A stretch of 64,000 nt of DNA from NCBI RefSeq assembly GCF_030532325.1, contig NZ_JAUNLS010000004.1:126039-190038 (forward strand). Reading direction: 5' to 3'. The notes beneath the pieces were generated by a model that was not told the origin of the DNA, did no database searches, and saw only the letters and a program-made list of their open reading frames with translations. The DNA comes from Corynebacterium sp. GTDB taxonomy: Bacteria > Actinomycetota > Actinomycetes > Mycobacteriales > Mycobacteriaceae. The position numbers and the translations under genes are program-made. This document shows, piece by piece, positions 20,933-29,167 of this stretch; position 1 is the first letter of the stretch, and each line of letters starts with the position of its first letter.

Positions 20933-23575
20933 GTGACTACTTCTAAGCCTCGCCTTTTGCTCATTGACGGACATTCCATGGCCTTCCGGGCCTTCTATGC
21001 GCTGCCAGCGGAGAATTTCTCCACCTCAGGAGGCCAGCACACCAACGCGGTCTATGGCTTCCTCTCCATGCTGGCCAACATCCTCGCCGAGGAGCGCCCG
21101 GACTACGTCGCCGTCGCCTTCGATGTGGGCCGCAAGACCTTCCGCACAGAGATGTTCCCGGACTACAAGGCCCAGCGTGAGGCCGCGCCCGAGGAGTTCC
21201 GTGGGCAGGTAGAGCTCATCCGCGACGTACTCGGCACCCTGGGCATTACCACCTTGTCCGTGGAGAACTACGAGGCCGATGACATCGTGGCCACCCTGGC
21301 CACCCAGGCGCAGGACTACGAGACCTTCCTGGTCACCGGCGACCGCGATTATTTGCAGCTTGTCGACGCCCACACTACCGTCCTCTATCCCATGCGCGGG
21401 GTGTCCACGCTGCACCGCTTCACTCCTGAGGCCGTGGAGGAGAAGTACGGGCTGACCCCACAGCAGTACCCTGACTTTGCCGCCCTGCGCGGCGACCCCT
21501 CCGATAACCTGCCCAACGTCCCCAAGGTGGGGGAGAAGACCGCCACGAAGTGGATCTTGCAGTACGGCTCCCTCGACGGCCTTATCGAGCACGCCGACGA
21601 GCTCAAGGGCGTGGCCGGCCAGAACTTCCGCGACCGCATTGAGCAGGTCAAGCTCAACCGCCAGCTCACCCAGATGGTCACAGACATGGACCTCGAAGTG
21701 GGCCCTGCGGATCTCGGCTTCAAGGGCGCGAAGGTCAGCGAGGTGGCCGCCCGCTTTGACGAGCTGGAGTTCGGCACCAACCTGCGCGAGCGCGTCCTCG
21801 ACGCCGTGCCTCATGACGGCGAGGAGGAGGTCACTGAGGCCGAGGTCATCGAGACCCGCCTCACCGAGCAGCCGCTGGCCCAGTGGCTGGAGGCCAAGGC
21901 CGCGCAGCAGGAGGGAATTGCCGTCTACGTGCAGGGGGACCCCACCCCGGGCCGCGGCGATGCCACCGCGCTGGCGCTTGTCGATGCCTCCTTCGAGGGC
22001 CTCCAGGTCGAGCTCGCGGAGATCTCCGCCGAGGATGACGCCGCCCTGGGCAGCTGGCTGTCCTCGGAGTCTCCGAAGTACTTCCACGAGGCCAAGGCCG
22101 CTTACCACATGCTGGCCGGCCGGGGCATCGAGCTGCGCGGCATCGCCCACGACACCGCCCTGGCGGCCTACTTGCTGCGGCCCGGCCAGCGCACCTATGC
22201 CCTGAGCGACGTCTACCAGCGTCACCTGCAAAAGTCCCTCGGCACCGCCACTGATCAGCTCTCGCTGCTCGATGATTTCTCCCTGGTGGAGCAGGCCTCT
22301 GCCATCATGGAGCTGGCCGCGGAGCTGACCAGCCAGCTACAGGAAATCGACTCCTTCGAGCTCTACACGGACCTGGAGATACCGCTGGTGAGCATTTTGG
22401 CCCGCATGGAGTCCACCGGCATCGCCGTCGACGTGGAGATACTGGAGACCCAGCGCGATGCCTTCGTGGAGCAGGTGGCCGAGCAGGAGCGCGCCGCCCG
22501 CGAGCTGGCCGGCGATGACTCGCTCAACCTCAACTCCCCGAAGCAGCTGCAGACCGTGCTCTTTGAGACCCTCGACCTGCCCAAGACCAAGAAGACCAAG
22601 ACGGGCTACTCCACCGCGGCCAAGGAGATCGAGGCCCTCGCCGTCAACCACCCGCACCCCTTCCTCGATCACCTGCTGGCGCACCGCGAGTACCAGAAGA
22701 TGAAGACCACCTTGGAGGGCCTCATCAAAACGGTGCAGCCCGATGGGCGCATCCACACCACCTTTAACCAGACGGTGACCTCCACTGGGCGCTTGTCCTC
22801 GACCGATCCCAACCTGCAGAACATCCCGGTGCGCACGGAGGCCGGCCGGCAGATTCGCTCGGCCTTCATCGTGGGTGAGGGCTTCGAGGAACTCATGACC
22901 GCGGACTACTCGCAGATCGAGATGCGCGTCATGGCGCACCTTTCCGGGGATCCGGGGCTCATCGAGGCCTACCAGGCCGGCGAGGACCTGCACAACTACG
23001 TGGGCTCGAAGGTCTTCAACGTGCCCGTCGAGGAGGTCACCCCGGAGCTGCGCCGACGTGTCAAGGCTATGTCCTACGGCCTGGTCTACGGTCTCTCCGC
23101 CTTTGGCCTCTCGCAGCAGCTGGGCATTCCGGCGCGCGAGGCCAAGGAGATCATGGAGAGCTACTTCGAGCGCTTCGGCGGGGTGAAGCGCTACCTCGAC
23201 ACCGTGGTGGAAAAGGCCCGCAAGGATGGCTACACCTCCACCGTCTTCGGTCGCCGCCGCTACCTGCCGGAGCTCAACTCCGATAACCGCGTGGCCCGCG
23301 AGAACGCCGAGCGCGCGGCGCTTAATGCGCCGATCCAGGGCACGGCCGCGGACATCATCAAGGTGGCCATGATCCGGGTGGACAAGGCCTTGGAGGGCAT
23401 GACTTCCCGCGTGCTGCTCCAGGTCCACGACGAATTGGTGGTGGAGGTCGCCCCGGGGGAGGAGGCGAAGGTACGCGAGATCCTCGAGCGTGAGATGGAC
23501 TCCGCGATTAGCCTCGACGTCCCCCTGGAGGTTTCCGCGGGCACCGGCAAGGACTGGGACGCCGCCGCGCACTAG
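20933..23575 (+). CDS. polA: DNA polymerase I
   Basis: Fills gaps and removes RNA primers in replication and repair, 880 aa from GTG 20933; an in-frame ATG at 20855 lies inside the tRNA and is rejected. The 5'-3' exonuclease domain (about 1-300) keeps DGHSMAFRAF, EADDIVATLA and TGDRDYLQL. The middle domain has lost the proofreading acidic residues. The polymerase domain (about 480-880) has motif A DYSQIEMR (about 657), motif B RRRVKAMSYGLVYG (about 704) and motif C QVHDEL (about 829). Confidence 0.96.
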   Translation: MTTSKPRLLLIDGHSMAFRAFYALPAENFSTSGGQHTNAVYGFLSMLANILAEERPDYVAVAFDVGRKTFRTEMFPDYKAQREAAPEEFRGQVELIRDVLGTLGITTLSVENYEADDIVATLATQAQDYETFLVTGDRDYLQLVDAHTTVLYPMRGVSTLHRFTPEAVEEKYGLTPQQYPDFAALRGDPSDNLPNVPKVGEKTATKWILQYGSLDGLIEHADELKGVAGQNFRDRIEQVKLNRQLTQMVTDMDLEVGPADLGFKGAKVSEVAARFDELEFGTNLRERVLDAVPHDGEEEVTEAEVIETRLTEQPLAQWLEAKAAQQEGIAVYVQGDPTPGRGDATALALVDASFEGLQVELAEISAEDDAALGSWLSSESPKYFHEAKAAYHMLAGRGIELRGIAHDTALAAYLLRPGQRTYALSDVYQRHLQKSLGTATDQLSLLDDFSLVEQASAIMELAAELTSQLQEIDSFELYTDLEIPLVSILARMESTGIAVDVEILETQRDAFVEQVAEQERAARELAGDDSLNLNSPKQLQTVLFETLDLPKTKKTKTGYSTAAKEIEALAVNHPHPFLDHLLAHREYQKMKTTLEGLIKTVQPDGRIHTTFNQTVTSTGRLSSTDPNLQNIPVRTEAGRQIRSAFIVGEGFEELMTADYSQIEMRVMAHLSGDPGLIEAYQAGEDLHNYVGSKVFNVPVEEVTPELRRRVKAMSYGLVYGLSAFGLSQQLGIPAREAKEIMESYFERFGGVKRYLDTVVEKARKDGYTSTVFGRRRYLPELNSDNRVARENAERAALNAPIQGTAADIIKVAMIRVDKALEGMTSRVLLQVHDELVVEVAPGEEAKVREILEREMDSAISLDVPLEVSAGTGKDWDAAAH

Positions 23576-23601
23576 CGCTGAGCCGCTCAGGCTGAGTCTG
23601 C

Positions 23602-24075
23602 TTAGGCTGTGCCTGCCGGGCCTGGGGCTTGGTCTGGGACCTTGCGCTCCACCAGGCACCCGGCCAGGATGTCGAAGGGCGTTTGGCCCACGGCCAGCAC
23701 GCTCAGGCCCAGGATGAGCATGACCGCGCCCTCGACGCTAAACGGTAGCTGCAGCAGCGCGAACAGGGGCAGCAGCAGCCACAGGTTGCGCACTGCCGCA
23801 CTCACCCACGCGGGGTTGGTGGGGATGACCTGCAGCCTCAGCGACCACTTGCCCAGGGAGCTGCCGGTCTTAGCCTCGACGATGACGCGGTAGAGATAGA
23901 ACGTCACGGACAGCGCCACGATGTCATAGACGTCGCCGGTGTATCCCGTCAGCGGCTCGTTGGCGGCTCGGTTGATCAGCCACTTGGCCAGCACCACCAC
24001 GGCGGCGACGAGGAATCCGTCGATCCACCAGGCGACTGCGCGGCGTGCAGTAATTCCGATGCGTTCTTTGATCAC
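23602..24075 (-). CDS. RDD family membrane protein
   Basis: Small integral membrane protein with the RDD pattern: an N-terminal Arg (ITARRAVAWWIDGF, with the Asp) and three hydrophobic helices (about residues 17-33, 47-65 and 95-130). TGSSLGKWSLRL is the typical RDD loop. The 157 aa are counted from GTG 24075, where homology-like sequence begins; the start is uncertain because no strong binding site is seen. Function unknown; some RDD proteins have been linked to ion exchange. It is convergent with polA. Confidence 0.75.
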   Translation of the reverse strand: MIKERIGITARRAVAWWIDGFLVAAVVVLAKWLINRAANEPLTGYTGDVYDIVALSVTFYLYRVIVEAKTGSSLGKWSLRLQVIPTNPAWVSAAVRNLWLLLPLFALLQLPFSVEGAVMLILGLSVLAVGQTPFDILAGCLVERKVPDQAPGPAGTA

Positions 24076-24086
24076 GGCTACGTATC

Positions 24087-24893
24087 CTAGCTTTCGTCCT
24101 CGGCGGTCTCGCTCATGGTTGCTGTTTCGCTCACAGCCGACGTCGACGGAACCCCTGCTTCGGCAGTGCAGGAAAAGATGATGGTGCCGGGAAAGATCCG
24201 GCCACGCTGCTTCGACCACTGGCCCCAGGTGATGTCCAAATCCTCCGGCCACTCCGGTTCGATGACCGTGTCGATGCGCAAGCCCGCTTCGCTCTGCAGG
24301 GCGTGCACCCAGTCACCGAAGGTGCGGTGAAATTCCGCGTAGCTCAGCTCGCCGCGCTCGTCGTGCTCGAGGTAGGCGCGGTCGAAGTAGGAGAGCTCCG
24401 CGCACAGACTTGTGGGGTCATCCGGGAACACCCAGCGCATCGGATGCGTGGTGGACATGACAAACCTCCCGCCCGGCGTGAGCACCCGCCGGACCTCCGC
24501 CAAGGCGGCGCTGAGATCGGCCACAAAGGGCAAGGCGCCAAAGGCGGAAAACACCACGTCGAAGCTGGCGTCGGCGTAGGGCAGGGCGAGGACGTCGGCC
24601 TGCGCCAGCGGCAGTCCCCTCGGCGCGTGGCGCAGCATGCCCCGCGCGATGTCGAAGCCGGTGGCAAACGCCGCCCTTCCGTGTAGCCACGCGGTGCACG
24701 GTGCCGAGCCGCAGCCGAGTTCGAGGACGGTGGAGCGGGAGACGTCGCCAAGCAGGCGGGCCTCGGATTCGTGCAGCATCTCCGGACACCAGTAGAAGGA
24801 GGAGAGGTAGTCAGGGTGGGCGCGGTGGTAGTCGTCGGCATCCTGATCCCAGAACGCGCGGTTGGCCGCTGAATCGGCACCTATCACTGTCAT
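24087..24893 (-). CDS. Class I SAM-dependent methyltransferase
   Basis: Rossmann-fold methyltransferase of 268 aa. SAM motif I is VLELGCGSAPCTAWL (about residues 57-70) and the motif II region is DVVFSAFGALPF (about 112). The post-motif helix LAEVRRVLTPGGRFVMS (about 133-149) is of the ubiE/Methyltransf_11 type. The C-terminal 30 residues are Ser/Thr-rich and probably disordered. ATG with AGAGGA eight bases upstream. The substrate is unknown; it is separated from the RDD gene by 11 nt on the same strand and may be co-transcribed. Confidence 0.85.
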   Translation of the reverse strand: MTVIGADSAANRAFWDQDADDYHRAHPDYLSSFYWCPEMLHESEARLLGDVSRSTVLELGCGSAPCTAWLHGRAAFATGFDIARGMLRHAPRGLPLAQADVLALPYADASFDVVFSAFGALPFVADLSAALAEVRRVLTPGGRFVMSTTHPMRWVFPDDPTSLCAELSYFDRAYLEHDERGELSYAEFHRTFGDWVHALQSEAGLRIDTVIEPEWPEDLDITWGQWSKQRGRIFPGTIIFSCTAEAGVPSTSAVSETATMSETAEDES

Positions 24894-25131
24894 GGAGTCC
24901 TCTCTTCTTCTGCGCGTTTCATATTTGCCGTTTTAGCTGCACCAATGTAGTCTTGTTGGGGCGTGTCTAGGCTACGGGAAGCGCAGAGTCAATTGTAGGA
25001 GGGCTCTGGCCTCCACGCGGTGAGATTGAAAACCATCCTTCAACAGGCAGAAGTCCTGTCTTTGTGAGGTTTTTCAAGAGACACGTAACTGTCCATTTAC
25101 GATCTCCTACGTTTACTCGGAGCATAACTAC
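24894..25131 (+). promoter_or_regulatory. Intergenic leader of rpsA
   Basis: The 238 nt between the divergent methyltransferase and rpsA hold no gene. A hairpin ACAGG-CAGAAGT-CCTGT (about 25045-25061) and a TTTTT run at 25074 precede an AT-rich segment and the start codon. No confident -35/-10 is assigned. rpsA autoregulation through the leader is possible but not shown. Confidence 0.4.
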
Positions 25132-26592
25132 ATGCCATCTTCTAACACCCCTCAGGTTGCCATCAACGACATCGGAACCGCCGAGGACTTCCTCGCAGCT
25201 GTTGATGCAACCATCAAGTACTTCAACGATGGCGACATCGTCGAGGGCACCGTGGTCAAGGTTGACCACGATGAGGTTCTGCTTGACATCGGATACAAGA
25301 CCGAGGGCGTTATCCCGTCCCGCGAGCTGTCCATCAAGCACGACGTCAACCCGGATGAGGTCGTCGAGGTCGGCGACCAGATCGACGCCCTGGTTCTCAC
25401 CAAGGAGGACAAGGAAGGCCGTCTGATCCTGTCCAAGAAGCGCGCGCAGTACGAGCGCGCCTGGGGCGCCGTCGAGGAGCTGCACGCCAAGGAAGAGCCG
25501 GTTACCGGTACCGTTATCGAGGTCGTCAAGGGCGGCCTGATCCTGGACATCGGTCTGCGTGGCTTCCTGCCTGCCTCCCTCGTTGAGATGCGTCGCGTCC
25601 GCGACCTGGAGCCGTACATCGGCCAGGAGCTGGAGGCCAAGATCATCGAGCTGGACAAGCAGCGCAACAACGTTGTTCTGTCCCGCCGCGCATACCTCGA
25701 GCAGACCCAGTCCGAGGTTCGCTCCGAGTTCCTGCACCAGCTGCAGAAGGGCCAGGTCCGCAAGGGCGTTGTGTCCTCCATCGTCAACTTCGGCGCATTC
25801 GTCGATCTCGGCGGTGTCGACGGCCTGGTTCACGTCTCCGAGCTGTCCTGGAAGCACATCGACCACCCGTCTGAGGTTGTCACCGTGGGCGATGAGGTCA
25901 CCGTTGAGGTTCTCGACGTCGACCTCGACCGTGAGCGTGTCTCCCTGTCCCTGAAGGCTACCCAGGAAGATCCGTGGCGCGTCTTCGCCCGCACCCACGC
26001 TGTGGGCCAGATCGTCCCGGGCAAGGTCACCAAGCTCGTCCCGTTCGGCGCCTTCGTTCGCGTCGAGGAGGGCATCGAGGGCCTCGTCCACATCTCCGAG
26101 CTGGCTCAGCGCCACGTGGAGGTTCCGGACCAGGTTGTCACCGTTGGCCAGGAAGTCATGGTCAAGGTCATCGACATCGACCTCGAGCGTCGCCGTATCT
26201 CCCTGTCCGTCAAGCAGGCTGATGAGGACTACACCGACGAGTTCGATCCGTCCAAGTACGGCATGGCTGACTCCTACGACGAGCAGGGCAACTACGTCTT
26301 CCCCGAGGGCTTCGATCCGGAGACCAACGAGTGGAAGGAAGGCTTCGACGAGCAGCGCCAGGCATGGGAGGCTCGCTACGCCGAGTCCGAGCGTCGCTTC
26401 AACCTGCACACCGCTCAGATCGAGCGCAACCGTGCAGCTGCTGCTGAGGCTGCCGAGGCCAACGCTGGTTCCAACTACTCTTCCGAGTCCGCTGATGCAG
26501 CTCCGGCATCGGCTGGCCAGGCAGAGGCCGGCGGATCCCTGGCTTCCGACGAGCAGCTCGCCGCTCTGCGCGACAAGCTCGCTGGCAACTAA
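25132..26592 (+). CDS. rpsA: 30S ribosomal protein S1
   Basis: mRNA-binding ribosomal protein of 486 aa with four S1 repeats, the actinobacterial form (E. coli has six). The repeats begin near GDIVEGTVVKV (about 36), PVTGTVIEVVKGG (about 123), VRKGVVSSIVNFGAFVDLG (about 209) and IVPGKVTKLVPFGAFVRV (about 294). The C-terminal 120 residues are Glu/Ala/Ser-rich and likely disordered. Codon choice is more CGT/GTT/GCT-biased than its neighbours, typical of a highly expressed gene. Confidence 0.97.
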   Translation: MPSSNTPQVAINDIGTAEDFLAAVDATIKYFNDGDIVEGTVVKVDHDEVLLDIGYKTEGVIPSRELSIKHDVNPDEVVEVGDQIDALVLTKEDKEGRLILSKKRAQYERAWGAVEELHAKEEPVTGTVIEVVKGGLILDIGLRGFLPASLVEMRRVRDLEPYIGQELEAKIIELDKQRNNVVLSRRAYLEQTQSEVRSEFLHQLQKGQVRKGVVSSIVNFGAFVDLGGVDGLVHVSELSWKHIDHPSEVVTVGDEVTVEVLDVDLDRERVSLSLKATQEDPWRVFARTHAVGQIVPGKVTKLVPFGAFVRVEEGIEGLVHISELAQRHVEVPDQVVTVGQEVMVKVIDIDLERRRISLSVKQADEDYTDEFDPSKYGMADSYDEQGNYVFPEGFDPETNEWKEGFDEQRQAWEARYAESERRFNLHTAQIERNRAAAAEAAEANAGSNYSSESADAAPASAGQAEAGGSLASDEQLAALRDKLAGN

Positions 26593-26638
26593 GCACCGCT
26601 AGCGCACCCGGGCCCGGGCGGCTCGGTGTTTAGCCTGC

Positions 26639-26674
26639 AAGGCCGCACTCTTCTCACGAGGAGTGCGGCCTTTT
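26639..26674 (+). terminator. Intrinsic terminator after rpsA
   Basis: AAGGCCGCACTC (26639-26650) pairs with GAGTGCGGCCTT (26661-26672) and runs into TTTT. Confidence 0.9.
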
Positions 26675-26678
26675 CGCG

Positions 26679-26684
26679 TATCCT
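26679..26684 (+). promoter_or_regulatory. coaE -10 (TATCCT), leaderless
   Basis: TATCCT ends 8 nt before the coaE ATG at 26693, right after the rpsA terminator; no Shine-Dalgarno sequence. Confidence 0.5.
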
Positions 26685-26692
26685 GAGCACTT

Positions 26693-27304
26693 ATGAAGCT
26701 CATTGGATTGACAGGCGGAATCGGCAGCGGCAAATCCACGGTGGCCTCCCTGCTGGAGCAGCGCGGCTGGACCATCGTGGACGCGGACCGCATCGCCCGC
26801 GAGATCGTCGAGCCCGGCCAGCCGGCACTGGCGGAGCTCGCCCAGGCCTTTGGCGCCGACATCCTCGCGGGGGACGGTTCCCTGCAGCGCGGACTATTGG
26901 CCCAGCGCGCGTTTGCCGACGCCGCCCATACCCAACTCCTCAATTCCATCACCCACCCGCGCATCAACGAGGAAACCCAGCGCCGCTTCGCCGCCGCGAA
27001 GAGAGCCGGCGCGCAGTTCGTGGTTTATGACATGCCCCTGCTGGTGGATAAGGGCCTGGATAAGAATATGGACGCGGTGATCGTCGTGGACGTGGACGCC
27101 GAGGAGCGGGTGCGCAGGCTCGTGGAGTACCGGGGGCTGGGGGAGGAGGATGCGCGGCGTCGGCTAGCGGCACAAATCCCCGATGCCGAGCGCCTGGCCG
27201 CCGCCGATTACGTCATCGACAACAACGGCCCACGCGAGGAGTTGGATGCTCGCGTGGGCCGGGTGGCGGAGGCTCTGGAGAAGAGCCTCGATGAGCGCGG
27301 CTAA
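26693..27304 (+). CDS. coaE: Dephospho-CoA kinase
   Basis: Last step of coenzyme A synthesis, phosphorylating the 3'-OH of dephospho-CoA. The 203 aa are the normal length. P-loop LTGGIGSGKST (about 5-15), DADRIAREI (about 32) with the catalytic Asp, YDMPLLVD (about 112) and the lid region RRRLAAQIPDAER (about 155) are present. There is no extra GrpB-like UPF0157 domain, which M. tuberculosis CoaE carries. It sits after rpsA as usual in actinobacteria. Confidence 0.95.
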   Translation: MKLIGLTGGIGSGKSTVASLLEQRGWTIVDADRIAREIVEPGQPALAELAQAFGADILAGDGSLQRGLLAQRAFADAAHTQLLNSITHPRINEETQRRFAAAKRAGAQFVVYDMPLLVDKGLDKNMDAVIVVDVDAEERVRRLVEYRGLGEEDARRRLAAQIPDAERLAAADYVIDNNGPREELDARVGRVAEALEKSLDERG

Positions 27305-27340
27305 GCGCGCGGGTTAGTTGAGCCTGAGGGCTGGCTTGTC

Positions 27341-28699
27341 TTAGGGCTGGCTGACGATGTCCTCGACCTCAATGTGATCATCATTTTCCATGTTCTCGCC
27401 CACGAAGTCGAGGTCGGTGCGCATGAGCATAGTGTTGTAATCGCGCCAGGAAGTCAGGGTGTAGTAAAGGTGCTGATCATCCTGGTTCGGCATGATGTAG
27501 GGGGCGTAGGTGTCATTGAGCGGCGCGCCGGCGATGACCTTGGTGGTCTTCTCGCTCACCAGCATGCGGCGCGGGGACCACGGGCCCTCGGGGCTATTGG
27601 CGGTGCGCATGACGATGCCCTGGCCCTCTACGCCGTACATGGTGACGTACTTGCCCAGGTAGTCGTTGTAGGCCACGGAGAGCTCGGAGACCTTGCCGTC
27701 GAGCACCACGGTGGCCTGAGCGGGATCGTCGACCCACGAGCCGTCGGCGTAGTACTCGAAGGCGTCCTCGCGCGGGAAGTCCTCCTTCTTCACACGGGAG
27801 AGGTAGGCGGAGCCGGCGCGAGAGTTCGGGGTGGAGTAGCGGTAGACGTACTCACCGTCCTGCAGGAAGGCGGATTGCTGCAGGTTCTCGAAGCCCGGGC
27901 GGTAGTTATGGCCGCCCGGGATGCTGCTGTTGAGTTCCCAGCCCCAGTCCTCGTTGGTGCGGGTGGAGGAGGGGTCCACCTTCCACGTCTTCCCGCCGTC
28001 GGTGGACTTCATGGTGGCGGCGTAGTTGGTCACCCAGCCGGCGTCCAGGTTCGGGTTATCGGCCTTCCACTGGCGCACGGACATGTAGTCGATGTAGTGC
28101 ACGCCGTTAACCACGATTCCCGCGGTGGGGATGGTGGTGCGCTCGCCGTCCGGGTTCTTGGGGTCACTCTTCATCGAGGGGATGAACTCGCGGGCCTCGG
28201 TGCTGGTGGACCAACCGCCGCGGCCCAGGGCTTCCTCGATGCGCAGGCCGTCGCCGTAGTTCTTGTCGGTGGTGCGGGTGAGCACGTTGGAGCGCCAACC
28301 GTTGCCTTCCGAGTGGCAGTCGAAGGTATCGCCGAAGGCCAGGTAGGTGTGGCCTTGGCCGTCGTCGTAGGCAATGCCCAGGTCGGTGCCGGCAATGTCG
28401 AACTTGGTGTCGGTGCGGCTGGGCGAGCCGGCGCCGGTGACCAGGTTCATGATCTGGGTGGGGCCGGACTTGATGATGCGCTGGTTCTTGTTGCTGAGGT
28501 TCTCGCGGGAGGGCGCGGGCTTTGAGGAGGAGCTCGACATGCTGCTCAGCGAGGACAAGCCGGTGGAAGGGCTCGTGTCGGTGACAAAGCTGCCGCTCTC
28601 GGAAAAGTCGCTGCACATCGCGGCGGAAGCCTGCGGTGCAATCACGGTAGCGGGCAGAAGGCTAAGCGCGGCGAGCGCGGCGAGAGACTCTTTCTTCAT
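27341..28699 (-). CDS. Secreted DUF4185 protein, candidate GH183 endo-D-arabinanase
   Basis: Exported protein of 452 aa. The signal peptide (MKKES... to PQASAA, about residues 1-27) is followed by a linker and the DUF4185 beta-propeller-like domain. GTDLGIAYDD (about 108) and FGDTFD (about 126) hold conserved Asp residues. As I recall, DUF4185 enzymes of mycobacteria were shown to cut the D-arabinan of arabinogalactan (family GH183), a polymer corynebacteria share. Activity here is inferred. The start is the ATG at 28699, 8 nt after a -10-like TAAGAT. Confidence 0.82.
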   Translation of the reverse strand: MKKESLAALAALSLLPATVIAPQASAAMCSDFSESGSFVTDTSPSTGLSSLSSMSSSSSKPAPSRENLSNKNQRIIKSGPTQIMNLVTGAGSPSRTDTKFDIAGTDLGIAYDDGQGHTYLAFGDTFDCHSEGNGWRSNVLTRTTDKNYGDGLRIEEALGRGGWSTSTEAREFIPSMKSDPKNPDGERTTIPTAGIVVNGVHYIDYMSVRQWKADNPNLDAGWVTNYAATMKSTDGGKTWKVDPSSTRTNEDWGWELNSSIPGGHNYRPGFENLQQSAFLQDGEYVYRYSTPNSRAGSAYLSRVKKEDFPREDAFEYYADGSWVDDPAQATVVLDGKVSELSVAYNDYLGKYVTMYGVEGQGIVMRTANSPEGPWSPRRMLVSEKTTKVIAGAPLNDTYAPYIMPNQDDQHLYYTLTSWRDYNTMLMRTDLDFVGENMENDDHIEVEDIVSQP

Positions 28700-28707
28700 G
28701 ACAACCA

Positions 28708-28713
28708 ATCTTA
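28708..28713 (-). promoter_or_regulatory. -10 (TAAGAT) of the DUF4185 gene, leaderless
   Basis: On the minus strand TAAGAT ends 8 nt before ATG 28699. It is divergent from the DUF4259 promoter 57 nt away. Confidence 0.45.
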
Positions 28714-28769
28714 AGGGGCACGGCGACCAATGTTTACGTGATGCTTCCGATTCGTTCACGTTCGCTCCA

Positions 28770-28775
28770 TAGAGT
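28770..28775 (+). promoter_or_regulatory. -10 (TAGAGT) of the DUF4259 gene, leaderless
   Basis: TAGAGT ends 8 nt before ATG 28784; no Shine-Dalgarno sequence. Confidence 0.45.
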
Positions 28776-28783
28776 CCTTGCCC

Positions 28784-29146
28784 ATGGGAACGTGGGATGT
28801 CGGGCCGTTTGACAATCACGCCGCCATCGAAGTGTTGGCGGCGATTCGTGCTGGCTCTTTTGACATTGAACGTTTCAAGAAGACGAGCGCTGACTTGCCG
28901 CTCGACGTCGAAGATACCGAGGCAGCAATTGCACTAGGAACGCTAGCAAAAACTCCCCGGGACCGCTTGCCGGAAGGAGTTAAGCCGGAGGCCATCCGCC
29001 CGCTGTGCACCCCGCAGACCCGCGCCTGGCTGCGCAAGCGCATCAACGCCGCGCTGGAACCGGATACCTCGCCGGCCTACGCCGTGTGGGAGACCACCGG
29101 GGAACTGGAGCAGTGGATCCGCACGGCCCGCGCGGCGCTGCCCTGA
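28784..29146 (+). CDS. DUF4259 domain protein, function unknown
   Basis: The 120-aa soluble protein begins MGTWDVGPFDNHAA, the DUF4259 signature (MGTWxxGPFDN). The rest is helical, with GTLAKTPRDRLPEGV in the middle and WETTGELEQWI near the end. Members of this family occur as single small genes with no known role. The start at ATG 28784 restores the family N-terminus; a TTG two codons upstream is less likely. It is 21 nt from uvrB. Confidence 0.8.
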   Translation: MGTWDVGPFDNHAAIEVLAAIRAGSFDIERFKKTSADLPLDVEDTEAAIALGTLAKTPRDRLPEGVKPEAIRPLCTPQTRAWLRKRINAALEPDTSPAYAVWETTGELEQWIRTARAALP

Positions 29147-29154
29147 CGAGCCGC

Positions 29155-29160
29155 TAGACT
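29155..29160 (+). promoter_or_regulatory. uvrB -10 (TAGACT), leaderless
   Basis: TAGACT ends 7 nt before ATG 29168. No Shine-Dalgarno sequence is seen, so uvrB can be transcribed separately from the DUF4259 gene. Confidence 0.5.
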
Positions 29161-29167
29161 GGCAGGC

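Noticed and set aside
29147-29167. SOS (LexA) box before uvrB or uvrA
   Set aside because: No TCGAA-N-TTCGA type sequence with standard spacing is present in either gap.
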